Shown here piece by piece: positions 49,113-61,971 of a stretch of DNA of 64,000 nt. The position numbers and the translations under genes are program-made. The notes beneath the pieces were generated by a model that saw only the letters and a program-made list of their open reading frames with translations, was not told the DNA's origin and made no database searches. Where the stretch lies: NCBI GenBank assembly GCA_037903355.1, contig JBAJFE010000029.1:1302001-1366000 (forward strand). Reading direction: 5' to 3'. This DNA is from Trichuris trichiura. Lineage: Eukaryota; Nematoda; Enoplea; Trichinellida; Trichuridae. The first letter of the stretch is position 1; each line of letters begins with the position of its first letter.

Positions 49113-52100
49113 TCTGCAGTTGGACAGCCGAATGACCATTTCTGGCTGGTAGCTCTAAATGATACAGACGAAGTAATCGTTTAGCGTAAAGGGTTCACTG
49201 GTATAACCTCAGAATTTAAATAGACGTACAAAAAGAAGCCTTTTAGGACAAGCCATCTTTTCACCCATTTATGATTACTGTGACGTGATCTCTTGCAGTC
49301 AATCTGCGCCTGGTAAGCCCAGCCTTCCAAAGTGACGCCCGCGTAAACCTTTGGAGGTGACAATACAGGCGCAGAACAGTTTTCTTCAATTCAACGCCAA
49401 TAAGCAAGACAGCGAAAAGAAAGTCAGGAAGTAAACCTGATCTCTCACTGGCTTCAAAGTACCATCTAGCCTCAGGAAAGTCGAACGATTCACCAAAAAA
49501 TTTGCGCAATTTGCTGTGCGAGCGAGGATAAAGTGGGGTGGTGCAACTGCTTTGAAAGCTCATCGACATCGAACTACTACACTCGTCGTCGCTTGGCATT
49601 GTTTGCCCACTGAAGAGGCGAGGCGATTCAAGATCAGCAGCAGAAGGTGAACATGAACATTCCGCTTCACTGAGGCACTTGCCCTCCCTGCCTTCTTTAA
49701 AATTTTGGTTGATGATCTCCCCGTTGCCGGAACTGTGGTCTTGGTAAAGCTGAACACTCTTGTCTGACAAATGCCACTCAGGAGAGGAAAAGGAATCAAC
49801 TGCTATGCCTTGTTCCAGAATAGAAGTATGATCAGCCAACTCCACTTCGGCATAAATAGCTTGATCCCAAATGAAAGGCACTCGTTCGACAACGCAAGAT
49901 TGTCGATGACATTCGTTGTACTGCTCAATGAAAAGGTCCAAATTCAACTGACTTAGATCAGAAGTCGACGATGCCTCTTCAATCAAAGCGGAGTTTCTTT
50001 TCCTCCAAGGTACACCGCCATTAAGAGCAAACGAATGCGCCTCCCGCAGTTCATCTAAAAATAATCATTGCGTAAAGCTAGCTGAAAAGGTCGAACGTAA
50101 AATCATGAAGAATTGTTGACAAAGCTGATTTAGAAGCTAGAATGGTTGGAATTATTGTGAAATACAGTTGTGAACAGATGTTTTTTACTCTTCATTCTAA
50201 AGACAGCATATAAACTGTCGATGAGACAATACCGACTCGATTTGCTTAGTAAGCATAAGCGTGCGCAAAACATAACAACCTATGCTCAGGATGCAACAGA
50301 CTTCCCGAAAAGCACGAAAGAACTAAAAATTATTCAGATTAACTGCACTGCATGCTACTGATCATTTGGTGTTTATTCAACGGTAAGAAAACTTCATCAG
50401 CACTTTCTGCTACGCAAGTAGACACGAAAAACTGAGCCCCCGTTTATTTTCAAGACGAGCTAGTATAAAGTAGCTCGGTGAATGTAAAAGTTCTCACAAG
50501 AGGATGGGAATTTAGCGGCTGGCTTTTATTCATCACGAAGAGCATTGATACTTTTTTTTTTAGAAGGATGTGCATTTTCTTTTTTGACAGATTCCTTAGA
50601 GAAGATGCGTTTGAGGTATTACCCACCTGCATACTTTCTCCGTCAACAATAAGGAAACTTGACTAACAGAAAAGGTGAACTCTTAGATTCCGAACATTAG
50701 TACGCTGACAAATGGACAAAAACGCAAAGCGATTCTGCAAAGTAAAGGTTTTCCGCCAACTTTCATGTATTAGTACACTGATAGAAAAAAATTTGTAATG
50801 CAATCAGAGGTTAAAAAATTTCCTTCAAGCGAAAAAACCGAACCTTTAAAAGCGACTTAAACAACAAACCTTTTTCGCGAAACCTGGAAGCGTATAATAT
50901 TATCACGATGTCCCAGGTCGGCCTAAAACTTCTAGATCTATTTAACGCATGTTCACATAGTGCCACACGTTTGCAGCAACATAAAGTGGAGAAGAACAAT
51001 CACAAAGTTCGCATGCTTTCAATTACCTGCAGACATTTTAGTAAATGGATGTGCTCAAGGAGGAAAAACTCGATCGCTAACTGGCAACGGACGGAGGTCA
51101 ATAAGGAAAAATTCTTGCAAGGTAGCTGTTGCTGTTAACACGAACGTAGCACTAATGAAGAGAACTGAAGCAAAATTATTTTTTGCATTTTGTAAACCGA
51201 TAAGTGGCATCCGTCTTCTGGTAGGCTTACCGCGTTGCATGAATTGCAGCTCCTTGGCAAATAGTACAACGACATCCCGTGAGATGAAAACAAACCGCCC
51301 TGGGAAAGCCCTAAAGCAGCTTGCATTCATTAAGGCGCCGTTCATTAATGCGTCGCTTGGGAGAACTCGTCTTTTCTAAACCGATTTTTTAGATTCAGCC
51401 ATCACAAAAGTAACGAAATGATTCACAGCGCTGGCGCACAACGTTAACATCCGAACGATACAGGCAACATTTTCACATTAAGTGTATGAGCACACATAGT
51501 CTGCAACTGTCATCTGGAATGACAGTAGGAGCGTACATAAGGTGGTATCTCAGAGGCATTGGTTTAGATGATTTCTCCAAACAAGTGTTCGCTGCTTTTG
51601 CTCAAGCGTTTAGTTGCATAGCTTTTGGTAATCACTTTTCTCGCGTTTAGCGGAGTAAATGGCAATATGCAATAAGTTGATATCTAAGTAAGAACGGAAC
51701 AATTGCCAACGTTGAACATAAGAAGAGGAGCAAAGAATTAATTGGCTTAAAACGGAAAATCGCTTACAGAAAATGGCAGAGCCGCAGTGGCGACATTTTT
51801 AGTTGCACATGCGTTGCTAAAGCTGCCCGTGATATATTGCGAATAAGTGACACATGTAAAACGAGCAGCGCCAAATTATAAAATTTCAGATGTTATGTTT
51901 GGCGAATGACAAGCTAATCAGCGAAATCGAATTCTTACCAACTGAAAAAGTAGCACGTCGCCGATCAAATGGTTTCATCAACGAGTTACTGGTGCTTAGT
52001 GACCTAGCATCTACTTGCCGACAATTCGGAGGTGTGGAATTTTTCCATTCATCGGTACTAGAAATGCATAGTAAGAGTGAAAACGCATACACGTACACAC

Positions 52101-53543
52101 TGGGTATAGAACTTTACTGATGTTCCGTGTCGTTATGCTTCAAAGAAAGTTCGGCGAAAGAGACATGCAATACACCAAGACTACTCGATCGCCGCCTCTT
52201 TTTTAAAGGGTGAATGGTAAGCGTTGGAGGCACATCAACAGTTGTTGGGTACTTAATGTTTGCAGTAAGAGATTTTACTATTCCGTCATGCTGGTGAGGC
52301 CTTTTCTTGAGCAATAAAGACACTTCCAAAGTCTCACAAGAAAGTAAAAGTTCAGAAATGAAGTTCAGCTGCCAGCCAATCTGGACAAAAAAACACCTGC
52401 TATACTAACCGGAGAGGAACAAAACAAATGGGCAGCTTACGACAGTATGTTCATTCACTTGCACGATTTCGTCACCAGACATTAGCCGGCCGCAGAAATC
52501 AGCGGGAGAACGGAACTTCACCTCGCTGATCGCATGCATTCCCTTGTAGGGAGCTTCAATGTTAAAACCCTAAAATAATTTTAGTCTACTCGATGTTCGT
52601 CGAAACAGTGGACAGAGACGAGTTCATCTTGCAAGCTGTTACGCTTGACGATAACATTTTCCAAGTACGCAGTTTGCAATATCAACGGATCACGAGATTC
52701 CTCAACAATCCTATCACATATAGCGCAGAGTTGAGTACACTGGAATGCAACAAACTGTTTAAACTAACTAAAGAATGGCCTGCTCGACTTGCCAACATTT
52801 GAACGTTCCTAGAAGTGTCGCCAACGTTTCTGCAAGAAGATCGGATTATTTGAATTATTCGCACCACTAGGTGCAGAATAGTGTCCCTAATTTGATGGTA
52901 AGAGTTATCGGCGCTGAAGGGGCTTCTGAAATTGGCAAGTCAAACAAGCAAACGAAAAGATATCTAAAGCAGCAGCACGAACCGATCCAGCCAAGAAACC
53001 ATTTTCTTCGTCTGCTCTGCCAAACAAGAGAGCTCCGAGAGAATTGAATTCGGGAGAACTTCCCATTCAAGCCGTTTCGAACCCTTTGGGGTAACCAAGC
53101 AACGTAGATCGTGCATCAGGTTGCGACTTTTTGCGCTCAGCTGCAGTGCAATGCATTGCAGATTTTCAGAATCAATTTCAAAACACTGAAATAAAATTGG
53201 TGAGCCAATATTCCTGCACAATTTAATGTACACTTATTACGAGATTTATTAAAAGCTGGATTGCATTAATAAACGTCCGAAGTGCGTGCAGATTAGTAAT
53301 ACCCATATCGATGAGGTCGACAGAGCTAAGCAGCAGCAGCTTACGGCCGTCAATACTCGAGGAAGTAAAGACCTGCAGGTATGGTGTAACTACGTCATCT
53401 AAGCCTTAAAAGACGAGGAGATTGGCAAAGGAACGCCTTTCCAAGTATGATCACCGACCTCTCAGCCAACTGACAACGTCCTCTTCGTTCCAAGAGTTAA
53501 CAACATCCAGAAATGATATGCTGTTGTAATGTTGAACAACCAT
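49113..53543 (-). CDS. cnk-1: CNK scaffold (connector enhancer of kinase suppressor of Ras); 3' end unresolved
   Basis: Exons: 53543-53459, 53404-53241, 53185-52983, 52925-52769, 52700-52620, 52569-52441, 52380-52176, 50054-49437, 49383-49208, 49154-49113, at least 620 residues. Start ATG 53543. SAM domain (about 15-80) with WNEEDVVSWLRGLDDVVTPY. CRIC domain (about 85-200) with MVSWLDRSPF, the hallmark of CNK. PDZ (about 230-300) with SPADFCGRLMSGDEIVQVN and IGWQLN, then SLLLKKRP. A long Ser-rich linker (exon 50054-49437) precedes a PH domain beginning VTLEGWAY and continuing KWVKRWLVLKGFFLYVYLN. This domain order is diagnostic of CNK, which scaffolds RAF and KSR at the membrane in Ras/MAPK signalling. 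The PH C-terminal helix and stop are missing from my model. Most introns are 50-68 bases; one is 2.1 kb. Several acceptors are AAG or GAG. Confidence 0.9.
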
Positions 53544-56237
53544 AGCTGCTCTACAGAAGACAGTAGAGTTACATTGCGGTTAACGAAAACAAAACAGCGA
53601 AGCGTTTAGAGAAGATTGAAGCAAATGAATGCAAAAGCAGTCAAGCATGTCTCAAATTATTTAATTTCAAAGCTTTACTTCTTAAACGGAGCTGTAGAAG
53701 CTTCTTTCAAGACTTTGCCGAATAGGAATGGACCATTCAAGGAAAATAGCAAAGTCAAAGCATGCAGTGTGAGTGAATCTTAGAAGAAAAGGTTGGAAAT
53801 GAAAATAATTTGTAAGCACGCCGAAAGAAAAAAGTGACAAATGCATAAATGTGATGTCCCTGGGGAAATGTTGAACGTGAAGGTTCAGGGACTACATTGC
53901 GTAAGCTTGCAACCAAAAACATATGACTAGCGAAGCATCTTGCAACATGCGCTACTACGCAGAAAACGATTAAGACGGCAGTTTTACAGTGCTTTTACTC
54001 TCATTCTACGTAATGTTGAAAGTGATCATTTTTCATTATGATTTGCGAACTAATTAATAGTAACACTTAGGTGTTGATGGTTTGTTCTTCTGTTCTTCAA
54101 CACTGCAAGATATTTGCCAGTGAAGCAAAGAGTTCCAAAGCATCATACACCATTTCGAAACACGGTTCTCCAGAGCGGACGTCCTGCTGTAACGTTTGTA
54201 TCAAAGTGAAAGCCTGCCACCTAGCTGAACGTTCACTCCTTAGCTATTTTCTATAACTTTATGTTTAACTTTACTGCTACACTGGTGGGGATAACAGTTT
54301 CTGAAGGCGAATGGGTCAACCGATGCACTGTTAAGCTAACGTGAAACACCGACAAAGTCAGCTTGTCAAGTTTTATTGTTGTCAGTGTGGACGCTTTCAT
54401 GTGAATAAGTTCACTCGGACTGTTCGCGTTACGCTGTGCACGAACAGTGAGTTCATTTTTTATTGAAAAAATCTGCCAACTGCTCGTCTGGATAAACTTT
54501 TATTCCGCTCTTATGCATAATTTTCCGACCACCAAAGCGGCAACGAGAAAAAAAGGAAACCTACTGGGAAATGGATGCGCACAAGCTATCATTTGAAGTA
54601 ACAAGAAAAACGTATTACCAATAGATAAATGTAATTAGAAATGGCGTCCAACGCTTGAAAGTGAGCAGTGGAGATTCCTGAACTTCATAACTAATGCACC
54701 TGAAACAAGCGAAAGCCCTTTTAAAAGAGAAATGAGATCGATGGTGCGCCGGTAAGTAACAAAAAAGTTCAGCCAAAAAAGAAATTTAACCCGCCAATGA
54801 AAGTGCTAAATTCGAACACAATTACTGTTGCGACTCTGAAACGCTTTAGTTTTAACAAGTTTTTAATGCAAGAAGCGTCGTCATTTAAAGACAGGCGCAC
54901 AAGGAACATTTAAGCGAAACAAGCGGTGCTTTCAAATGGAAATAAACAAGATGACTGACACTTTGCTGCACACTTGATGTTAAAAGAACGCGACAGGAAA
55001 CGAGAACGCAGAAAAGTTAGATATGAAAGCGAAAGTGGCGCAGCAAGAAGTAATGAAACTGAAAGGCGAACTGATTTGCTAAATGCATAAGATGTGTGCA
55101 GCGGTATAGGCGTGTCCGTAGAAACTTTACGGAAATACATAAACGGATAAAGATAAGTTGCTGGCAAGAAAAATGGAACACCAAGATTCCTAAACCCTTG
55201 AAGTAACGTTAAATGCAAGAATTCAACGACTAAATGGAACAAGACACTAAAGAAGATACCAAAGTTGGGAGAAAACTTAGGCAATATTGTGTTTCCGCGA
55301 CAGAAAAAATTCGTCGAGATAACACAATTGGGAATTATAAATTTAGAAATTTCGAAATGAAAAGAGCATACACGTTAAGAACTAGAGAAAAATGCAACAC
55401 TTTACCTAAAAAGCACAATGACGAAGCCGTCTGCGGAGCATTCAGCGATTTTTGACTAAGTTAAACAACATTGTAGCAACAAGCGCAACAGTACAATATT
55501 GTTTTTCTGGTAATATCAATCCTGTTCGCAGGCAATAAGATACAGCGCGCATCTCATGCCTGTGAACCAACGTGAGCTATCTTGACTTGCATTACTGTTT
55601 GCTTCGTTCGAATCTGGGATCTTCAGTAGCCGAAGTGTATTTACTAAGGGGATGAGTAAGTGAAATATTTAATTAACTGCAAAACCTTCGTGTGCATACA
55701 TGAACTTTGCACGCCAATGCTCGACATAATTATAGCGCAGGAAGAAGAGCAAATGAATAGTAGGGAAACTTAAAATTGGTTTCTCAAATACTGATTAGCT
55801 GGTTCATTGTAAGGACAATTTAGTCGGAGCCTAGAGTATAAAAATGAGAATGATGCGCATGTGCAGAGACTGGTGTGGAGCAGCAAACGAATCCGAAGTG
55901 TTATTTAACGCAGCGTAGTCGGCAGCAGAGTGGATGCCGTAACAATGTTCATAGCCATATTAAACCGCTTTGTTTAGAAGCTTCGTTATTGCAACGATTT
56001 CAGGTCATAGATCTTGACGAACAGGAAACAGATGCACACAAAACGGTTTAGCACAGCACTGTAATGAGTGCGCAGCGAAATGCTTTTACGTACTTTTTCG
56101 AAAAGCATTTTCACCATACTGTGAGGCTTTTGCAGCTCTGAGAAGCTTGTGCTAAACGTAGTGCCGCCTAATAAGCGCGTAAAAACATGTATAGGTTTAA
56201 TGCTAACAGTGAAAGTTTATAACGTTTTTGACTCATT
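53544..56237. other. Intergenic region between CNK and beta-mannosidase
   Basis: This should hold the CNK promoter/5' UTR and the mannosidase 3' UTR. Open frames at 54910-55284 (minus) and 55234-55455 (plus) overlap, show no recognisable domain and lack chained splice sites, so I do not call them genes. Confidence 0.45.
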
Positions 56238-59200
56238 TTACCCGTTGTACACGTCGCTCAAAGTGAGAACAGTTAACCTGTCTTTGATAACATTTAAGTC
56301 TTTCACGTTTTTGGCGTAAAATGTCACAGTAACCTTGCTTTGTAACATGATGAATCCGTTATCTGAAAAATAGCCAGTCACATTTGCTACGTCCAACCAA
56401 ACGAATGCCACAGGTTGTGATGCCGAAAGTGATACTTGAAAGTGGCGTTCTTGCTTGCTGACGTCTACTTGAACAGATTCAATGTTTCCTAATTTTTCCG
56501 CTGAAACATTTCGTAGATCACTAAACAAGTGCACATTAGTTGCGTCATTTTCGTCCCCTTGTAGGTGAAGAGACAAAATGTCAAAATTGCGCAGATCGCA
56601 GGTGGTTTTGTCAAAGTTAAAAACAACATGTGCGGACAATGGCTGCACGATGGGTAGAATGGTGTGCAGCGAACATTCTGACTGAAAGCTACCCCATTTA
56701 AGAAACTGAACAGTTAGGCGAATATTCTTGACCGGTTTTACGAGATCGGAAATTGCGTATATATCACATGAATGATTGGGGTAACACTCTGCCGAGAGCA
56801 GCAATGGCGCAAAGAAACGTTGTGCATAATAGTGAGCGATCTTCCATTTTAAATTGTAGTCAATTGTAGACCACGAAGGAGCTTGCCAGACATCGTTAAG
56901 CTGCCAGTAAAGTGTGCACATCGTATGTCCTCTACCAGACCCGTCGAATCGACTTCTCCAGCGTCTCCAGTGTTCCACCATTGTTTTATACGCTATGGCC
57001 TGATATAGTTGAGTCAAAAATACCCAACGCCAAAGCTTACTGGCAACTAGCCTTGATGAAGTAGTCAATTTGCCATCATCATATTCTATCAGCCGAAAAT
57101 GTGCCTTCACATTAAAAGCCATAGATTTGTGGGCTGTAGGATGATGCTGCCGATGAAGCATTGATTGGCTGTTGAAACGGAAGTCGTAATCTTTGAAACC
57201 AGCAGTTTGCAATGTTTCCACGAATGGAAGAGACTGAAAACCAAATTCACTAATGCAGCGTGCAACTGGATGTATGTAGGAGATCCACATGTCTCTGACT
57301 GTATAGTAGTGCATATCGCCATACAATTCACTGTTTGGATTTGAAGATATGCCACCCCTGAAACTTAAACGAGGTTACACATGGTTCGCCAAGACAGTGA
57401 AAGCATTGAAAAAAAGCAAACTGTGCAGCATCAAGAAAGGCAGACCACTTAAGCAGATGCCATAGACTCGGAACAGAAAGTACGAAAAATTCAGCTCATG
57501 TGGTGACCTGAAAAGGGAATCCAACTGCCTGAGAAAACTTGCCCGCTAGCTTGAAGCCAATTTTGAACTTATTTGTTGCAGTTGCAAAACTGTCATATTC
57601 CAAAGACAACGGGTTGTCAATGTTTTTTGCGCAGCGCTTCGTGGACCTCTCCGACGCCCTGAAAAGCCCCATTCCAAAAACTGATTGTCTTAGACACCAT
57701 GTCGTTGAGCTCCATGACTATCCATGTAAGCATTCTGCGTGATCAAAAGCGGTTCTTTATTTTTTCTTTAGGCGACTTTGCATTCATGACATGATAGCTC
57801 ATGCTGTAGATTGCGTAAATACCTTCACCTAACCTGTATCGATTGATCCACGACTGTATTTTGGTTAAAAAATTGCGTCTCTCCCTATGCCTTATGATGC
57901 AGTCGCTCAATCAAGCTTGTGCGCATGTAGCTGCTGCGTTGAACTTGAAGAGTGTGTTTTGAGTACGATGAACAATATACACACACTGTATCTTCGATGT
58001 GCAAAATTGAAGAATCAACTTTGATCCGACCAATTACTCCAGGTTTATCACTGAACGATAGTTTTACCGTATTATCAGCTTACCATTGCCGAATGGAAAT
58101 AGATTTGCTGGGCGTGAGACCATAGGGTCTTATTATGTAAAACACACTTTTCAAGTAAAACAAACGGTCTTTTTAAAATCGACGATGTTTATTGATTCTG
58201 TTGTTTACAGGCCGCAAAATTTTACTTTTGCCCACGGAAATCCGATGCGTAAAGAATTGTGAACGTCCGTTGAAATTTGGCTAGCTTTCGGTAAGCTGCT
58301 GTTCCCATCCATAGCGCTGGTCAAAGTGAGGACGTTTAATTAATTAATTTAATAAACGCTGAAAAAGAGAGCAGCAGTTTACCGAAAGCTAGCCAAATTT
58401 CAATAAACGCTTACAATTCCGGAAACGGTAATGAAAACGAGGCTTTCAAATCTTACGTAGTCCATTATCAGCGTAATATTCGAAAGCTTTGTCATGTTAA
58501 CGTAATAGTATACATTTGAAAATAGGACGTCTTGTAAACGGGTGTATACCACAAAAGTTGCGGTGTTACTGTTTATTGAAAAACTAAAAGAATTATTGGA
58601 GCTATTACGGTGAAACGGATTACAGTATGTAATGTAAGATCTCGAAAGCAATGATATTTCTTATTCTTTTCGTTTCCAATGAACCCGGTATATCGTAAGT
58701 TGTATGATGAAAAGCACGCAGTGTTTTAACGGCAAACAATCCCATTACGAAACACATCGTTTCCAATAAGCGATCTCGTGTTCACCGCGTAACACGGCGT
58801 CTTTCCCTTTACACAGCAAACTCTTATTTACAGAGAGCAGTCAACTGTTTCAGATCCTGCTTCATCCGTTATCAGTAGGCAACCTGGTGAACTTTTTAGT
58901 AAAGCTGTAAAACTAGCTGTTCTCTCGAACCGTCCAACCTCCCCAGAACATGCAGCTGTAACATCTTACAAATAAACGGCTGATGTACGACTACAGAACA
59001 GCCGCAAAACAGTCGTCGTAAGTTGCAGTGGAACGTGTTGCACAGAAAGAATTTTCGTGCTGACAGCATTTCTGCAAAAGGATACAAATACTTGCAAAGC
59101 TTACTGGAAAATATTACTAGTCGTAAGAGCTGTGACATTGTCAGCAAAAACGAGCGTTACCAGCGCAATGGAGCCTTGAACGAATATAAAACTTTAGCGA

Positions 59201-60866
59201 AATGAATCACTTACTCCTTAATGGTCAGGTCACCATTGGACGGACTCGACAAAACGAACGGCCGAGATTGCTGGTCCACTTTGGACACAATACTGCCGAT
59301 CAGATCTCTGTACAGAGTCAAATAATCAGATTGGTACGTGCTTTTGTTGGCCGTCCCATGAAACCAGTGATTGATGCCAAGCTCATTTTCATTATTAGCG
59401 GACCAAACAAAAATGGAAGGGTGATGCCTCAGTCTGCCTAGCTGAAAAGCAACTTCCTGCCCGACGGATTCTAAGAAAGCTTTGTTCACTGGATATAGCG
59501 CAACGGCAAACATTAAGTCTTGCCAAATCAAAATGCCCCTACGATCAGCTTCCTCGTAGAAAAAGTCACTTTCGTAGGCACCACCGCCCCACACACGCAG
59601 ACAATTCATGTTGGCCTGTTGGCTACTTTCCAACAGAAACTGCACTCTGTCGTTGCTTACACGAGGTAGAAAGGAATCAACGGGAACCCAATTGGCACCT
59701 TTCAAAAAAACTGGAACCCCATTGACTTCGAAATAGAATAAATTACCAGCGGGTGCGGGTAATTGCGACAACGTAACGGTACGAAAACCAATGTGAATTG
59801 TCTTAATGTCACTTTCGATTGTGCAATCAATGCGGCCTCTGACTTGGTACAATCTCTGCTTTCCATAACCGTATGGCCACCATCGTTCCACCGAAATATC
59901 TGGAATTGTGAATACCTGATCAAGCTGATTGATTCCAGCAGTAACTGGCGATTGCCATGTCCAGTTAAGCGTAGGTTCGAGCATAACAGTTGCTGTTACG
60001 TTAGTCGAAGAGGCGCAGTTTAGTTCAAATTGTACATGCAAACGCCACATTTGGTCTGAAGCATTCAGCTTGGGTAAAACAGAGAATTCTCGTATTATGC
60101 AACAGTCAAACAAGAGTAGGCAAGCTGCCTTATAGATGCCCACAGTGGGAAAGGAAGGAGCCCAATCCCAGCTAAAGCTGCTGGCCATCTTGCGGAGGAA
60201 ATTGACATGGCAATCTCCATTTTGGATTGCAAGGGGGCATTTGGGAGGGATATCGTATCCATAAGCAAGTTCATATTCATCTGAAAGTTTCTTCGCTTCA
60301 AGAACTGGAGAAGCAAAAGCAATTTCCAGTCTATTGATGCCAGCTGTCAAAACGTTACTCAAGTCTACCGTTGAAGACAGGTGCATGTTTTCTGCGCGTT
60401 TAAGAAGGATACCATTAAGCGATATCTGAGCTATTGTATCCAGTCCATAGAAGAATAGGAGCTTCTTCTTTTTCTTGTGGTGCACAAGAGATGGTGATTG
60501 AAGTCGGAAAGTAGTACTGTACGTCCAGTTGTCCAAGGCAACCCATCGCAGTCTAACATCGTTGTCTCCAACGTATGGATCTGGTATGAGACCGCAAGCT
60601 AATAAATCTATGTGAATACAGCTAGGAATTCGCGCCGAACCTGTGTATGACTGATTTGAGTTTTGGAATTTCCAATTTAAATTGGAAAGATTGTAGTGAA
60701 TGATTTGAGAGGTGAAATGCTGATCGGCGACACCTAGGTTAGAAGGCAACACGTCGACCGAGCGTTCTTGCAACGGCAGATGGAAACGTGCGAAAAATAT
60801 AACGGGCATGCACAACGTTACTACATAGCGCACAGCTTGCAACATATCGCCCAAGATGGTGAACAT
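56238..60866 (-). CDS. MANBA: Lysosomal beta-mannosidase (GH2 family)
   Basis: Two exons, 60866-59215 (donor GTAAGT) and 57357-56238 (acceptor TTTCAG), in phase, 923 residues, close to the length of animal beta-mannosidase. It removes terminal beta-1,4-linked mannose from N-glycan-derived oligosaccharides in the lysosome. An N-terminal hydrophobic stretch (VVTLCMPVIFFA) looks like a signal peptide; Met at 60842 (MLQAVRYVV) may be the true start. GH2 order is visible: sugar-binding domain with SFSWDWAPSFPTVGIYKA, an Ig-like domain, then the TIM barrel with GVPVFLKGANWVPVDSF, NCLRVWGGGAYESD and IFVWSANNENE (acid/base Glu near residue 490), and SEFGFQS (nucleophile Glu near 588). Multiple N-glycosylation sequons occur. 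All catalytic residues are present. The 1.86-kb intron carries a hairpin repeat. Confidence 0.97.
58270..58403. repeat. 35-bp hairpin repeat in the beta-mannosidase intron
   Basis: The arm 58270-58304 (TTGAAATTTGGCTAGCTTTC...) pairs with 58369-58403 with two or three mismatches; the loop is about 64 bases and includes an AT-rich TTAATTAATTAATTTAATAAA run. Confidence 0.8.
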
Positions 60867-61806
60867 TTTTAACTCGGCAATATGATCAAAGAAGATTCCT
60901 TACTGTCGCGGCGACGAAGCGCGATTTCGCGTGAACGCTCATTCCTATGTAGACAAAAGAGTTTTGGTGGAGAATTGGACCTTCAATTTGCACACACTCA
61001 ATGTCTTGTACCGCGAACAGAGCAGCTTGAAGTTGAGTTTTCTTCAAAGCGCTAGCCAACCCCTAACATCCTTCGACATTAGTTAAGGAAATGAAATAGA
61101 GTTCATTGATTACTAAGGATTGTTGCCTTGCAAAATAGCGTGCTTTTCAGCGCTTGTACTTAGTCTTCAAGCTATTTTCAGACTGCTTCTGTAAAATTAT
61201 TTAAGCGTTTGAACTGTTTCCTTCTGTGTTGCGCAGCACAGCATACTGCACTGAACACTTTTACGTGGACTGGAGAAGTGATAATGATAAATAGCTTATT
61301 CTCATTAAAAGTAAAGAGCTTTGCTATCCTCCTAGCAAACCACATATTTATTTAGGCAAACGCGATTGTCTAACGCAGTCGACTCTGCAAACGGTAGCTT
61401 GTTTGATGAGTCTGGAAGCGCAGAACAGCCGCAATGACTAAAGCGGTGAGGTAAACATTTGATCGAATGGAAACATTTTAATATCTAAACCACCTTTTTC
61501 AGTTAGCGGACCGCAAGACAGATATGGAATAAGTGGAAGTTCACAGGAGAATCCCGGATGTAATCAACCATGCTGCAATTGCAAAGCGCCTATCAGAATT
61601 AGTGGTACAGACGATCGATGCAAGTCGGACAATTTGTGCTATTACGCTTGCTGCTTATGACACAAACCTGAGCGTCATCTTCGTCGTTGCACTTGAATGA
61701 CATGGCTGTCTCGTATGACGTCTGCGCATTGTGTTGTGGCGTCGCTGCGTAGTTCAATTGCGTGTGATCTATCGTCGCGATGATGTCACGAGGGTTGTTG
61801 TGACGT
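60867..61806. other. Divergent intergenic region (mannosidase / unknown gene)
   Basis: About 940 bases separate the mannosidase start (minus strand) from the plus-strand start at 61807, so it should contain both promoters. The part next to 61807 (about 61620-61810) is clearly richer in G+C and CpG than its surroundings. A minus-strand frame at 61599-61967 overlaps this patch, but I favour the plus-strand exon because of its donor site. Confidence 0.45.
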
Positions 61807-61971
61807 ATGGCAGCGGATGAGGGTTCATCGCTCGATCGGCCGTTTGGTTTGGGCCCACCGAGTAGTTTCGTCACTCCGAGCAGCGACATGACCAGCTCTG
61901 CGCCAACGATAAGTCTTCTACAGATTCCGGTCGTCCAACCGACGACATTCATCGACTTCGCAAACAATTGC
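61807..61971 (+). CDS. Probable first coding exon of an unidentified gene (runs off the window)
   Basis: ATG 61807 has an in-frame TGA six bases upstream, fixing the start; 55 codons follow to a consensus donor TGC|GTAAGT at 61972. The peptide is Ser/Thr/Pro-rich, beginning MAADEGSSLDRPFGLGPPSS and ending with PTTFIDFANNC. I recognise no domain. A possible later exon is 63482-63551 (acceptor TTCGCAG, donor GTGCGA, frame EWRIRGDEDCAQRVIENS), but its phase does not join directly to this exon, so at least one more exon would be needed. A 122-codon minus-strand frame covers the same bases and is the main alternative. Confidence 0.45.

Noticed and set aside
50960..51379. 139-codon plus-strand frame overlapping a 96-codon minus-strand frame
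   Set aside because: It lies in the 2.1-kb CNK intron, both strands are open to similar extents, and no domain or splice support is visible.
54910..55284. 124-codon Leu/Ser/Phe-rich minus-strand frame
   Set aside because: The complementary strand is purine-rich, so few stops are expected by composition alone. No recognisable domain or exon structure.
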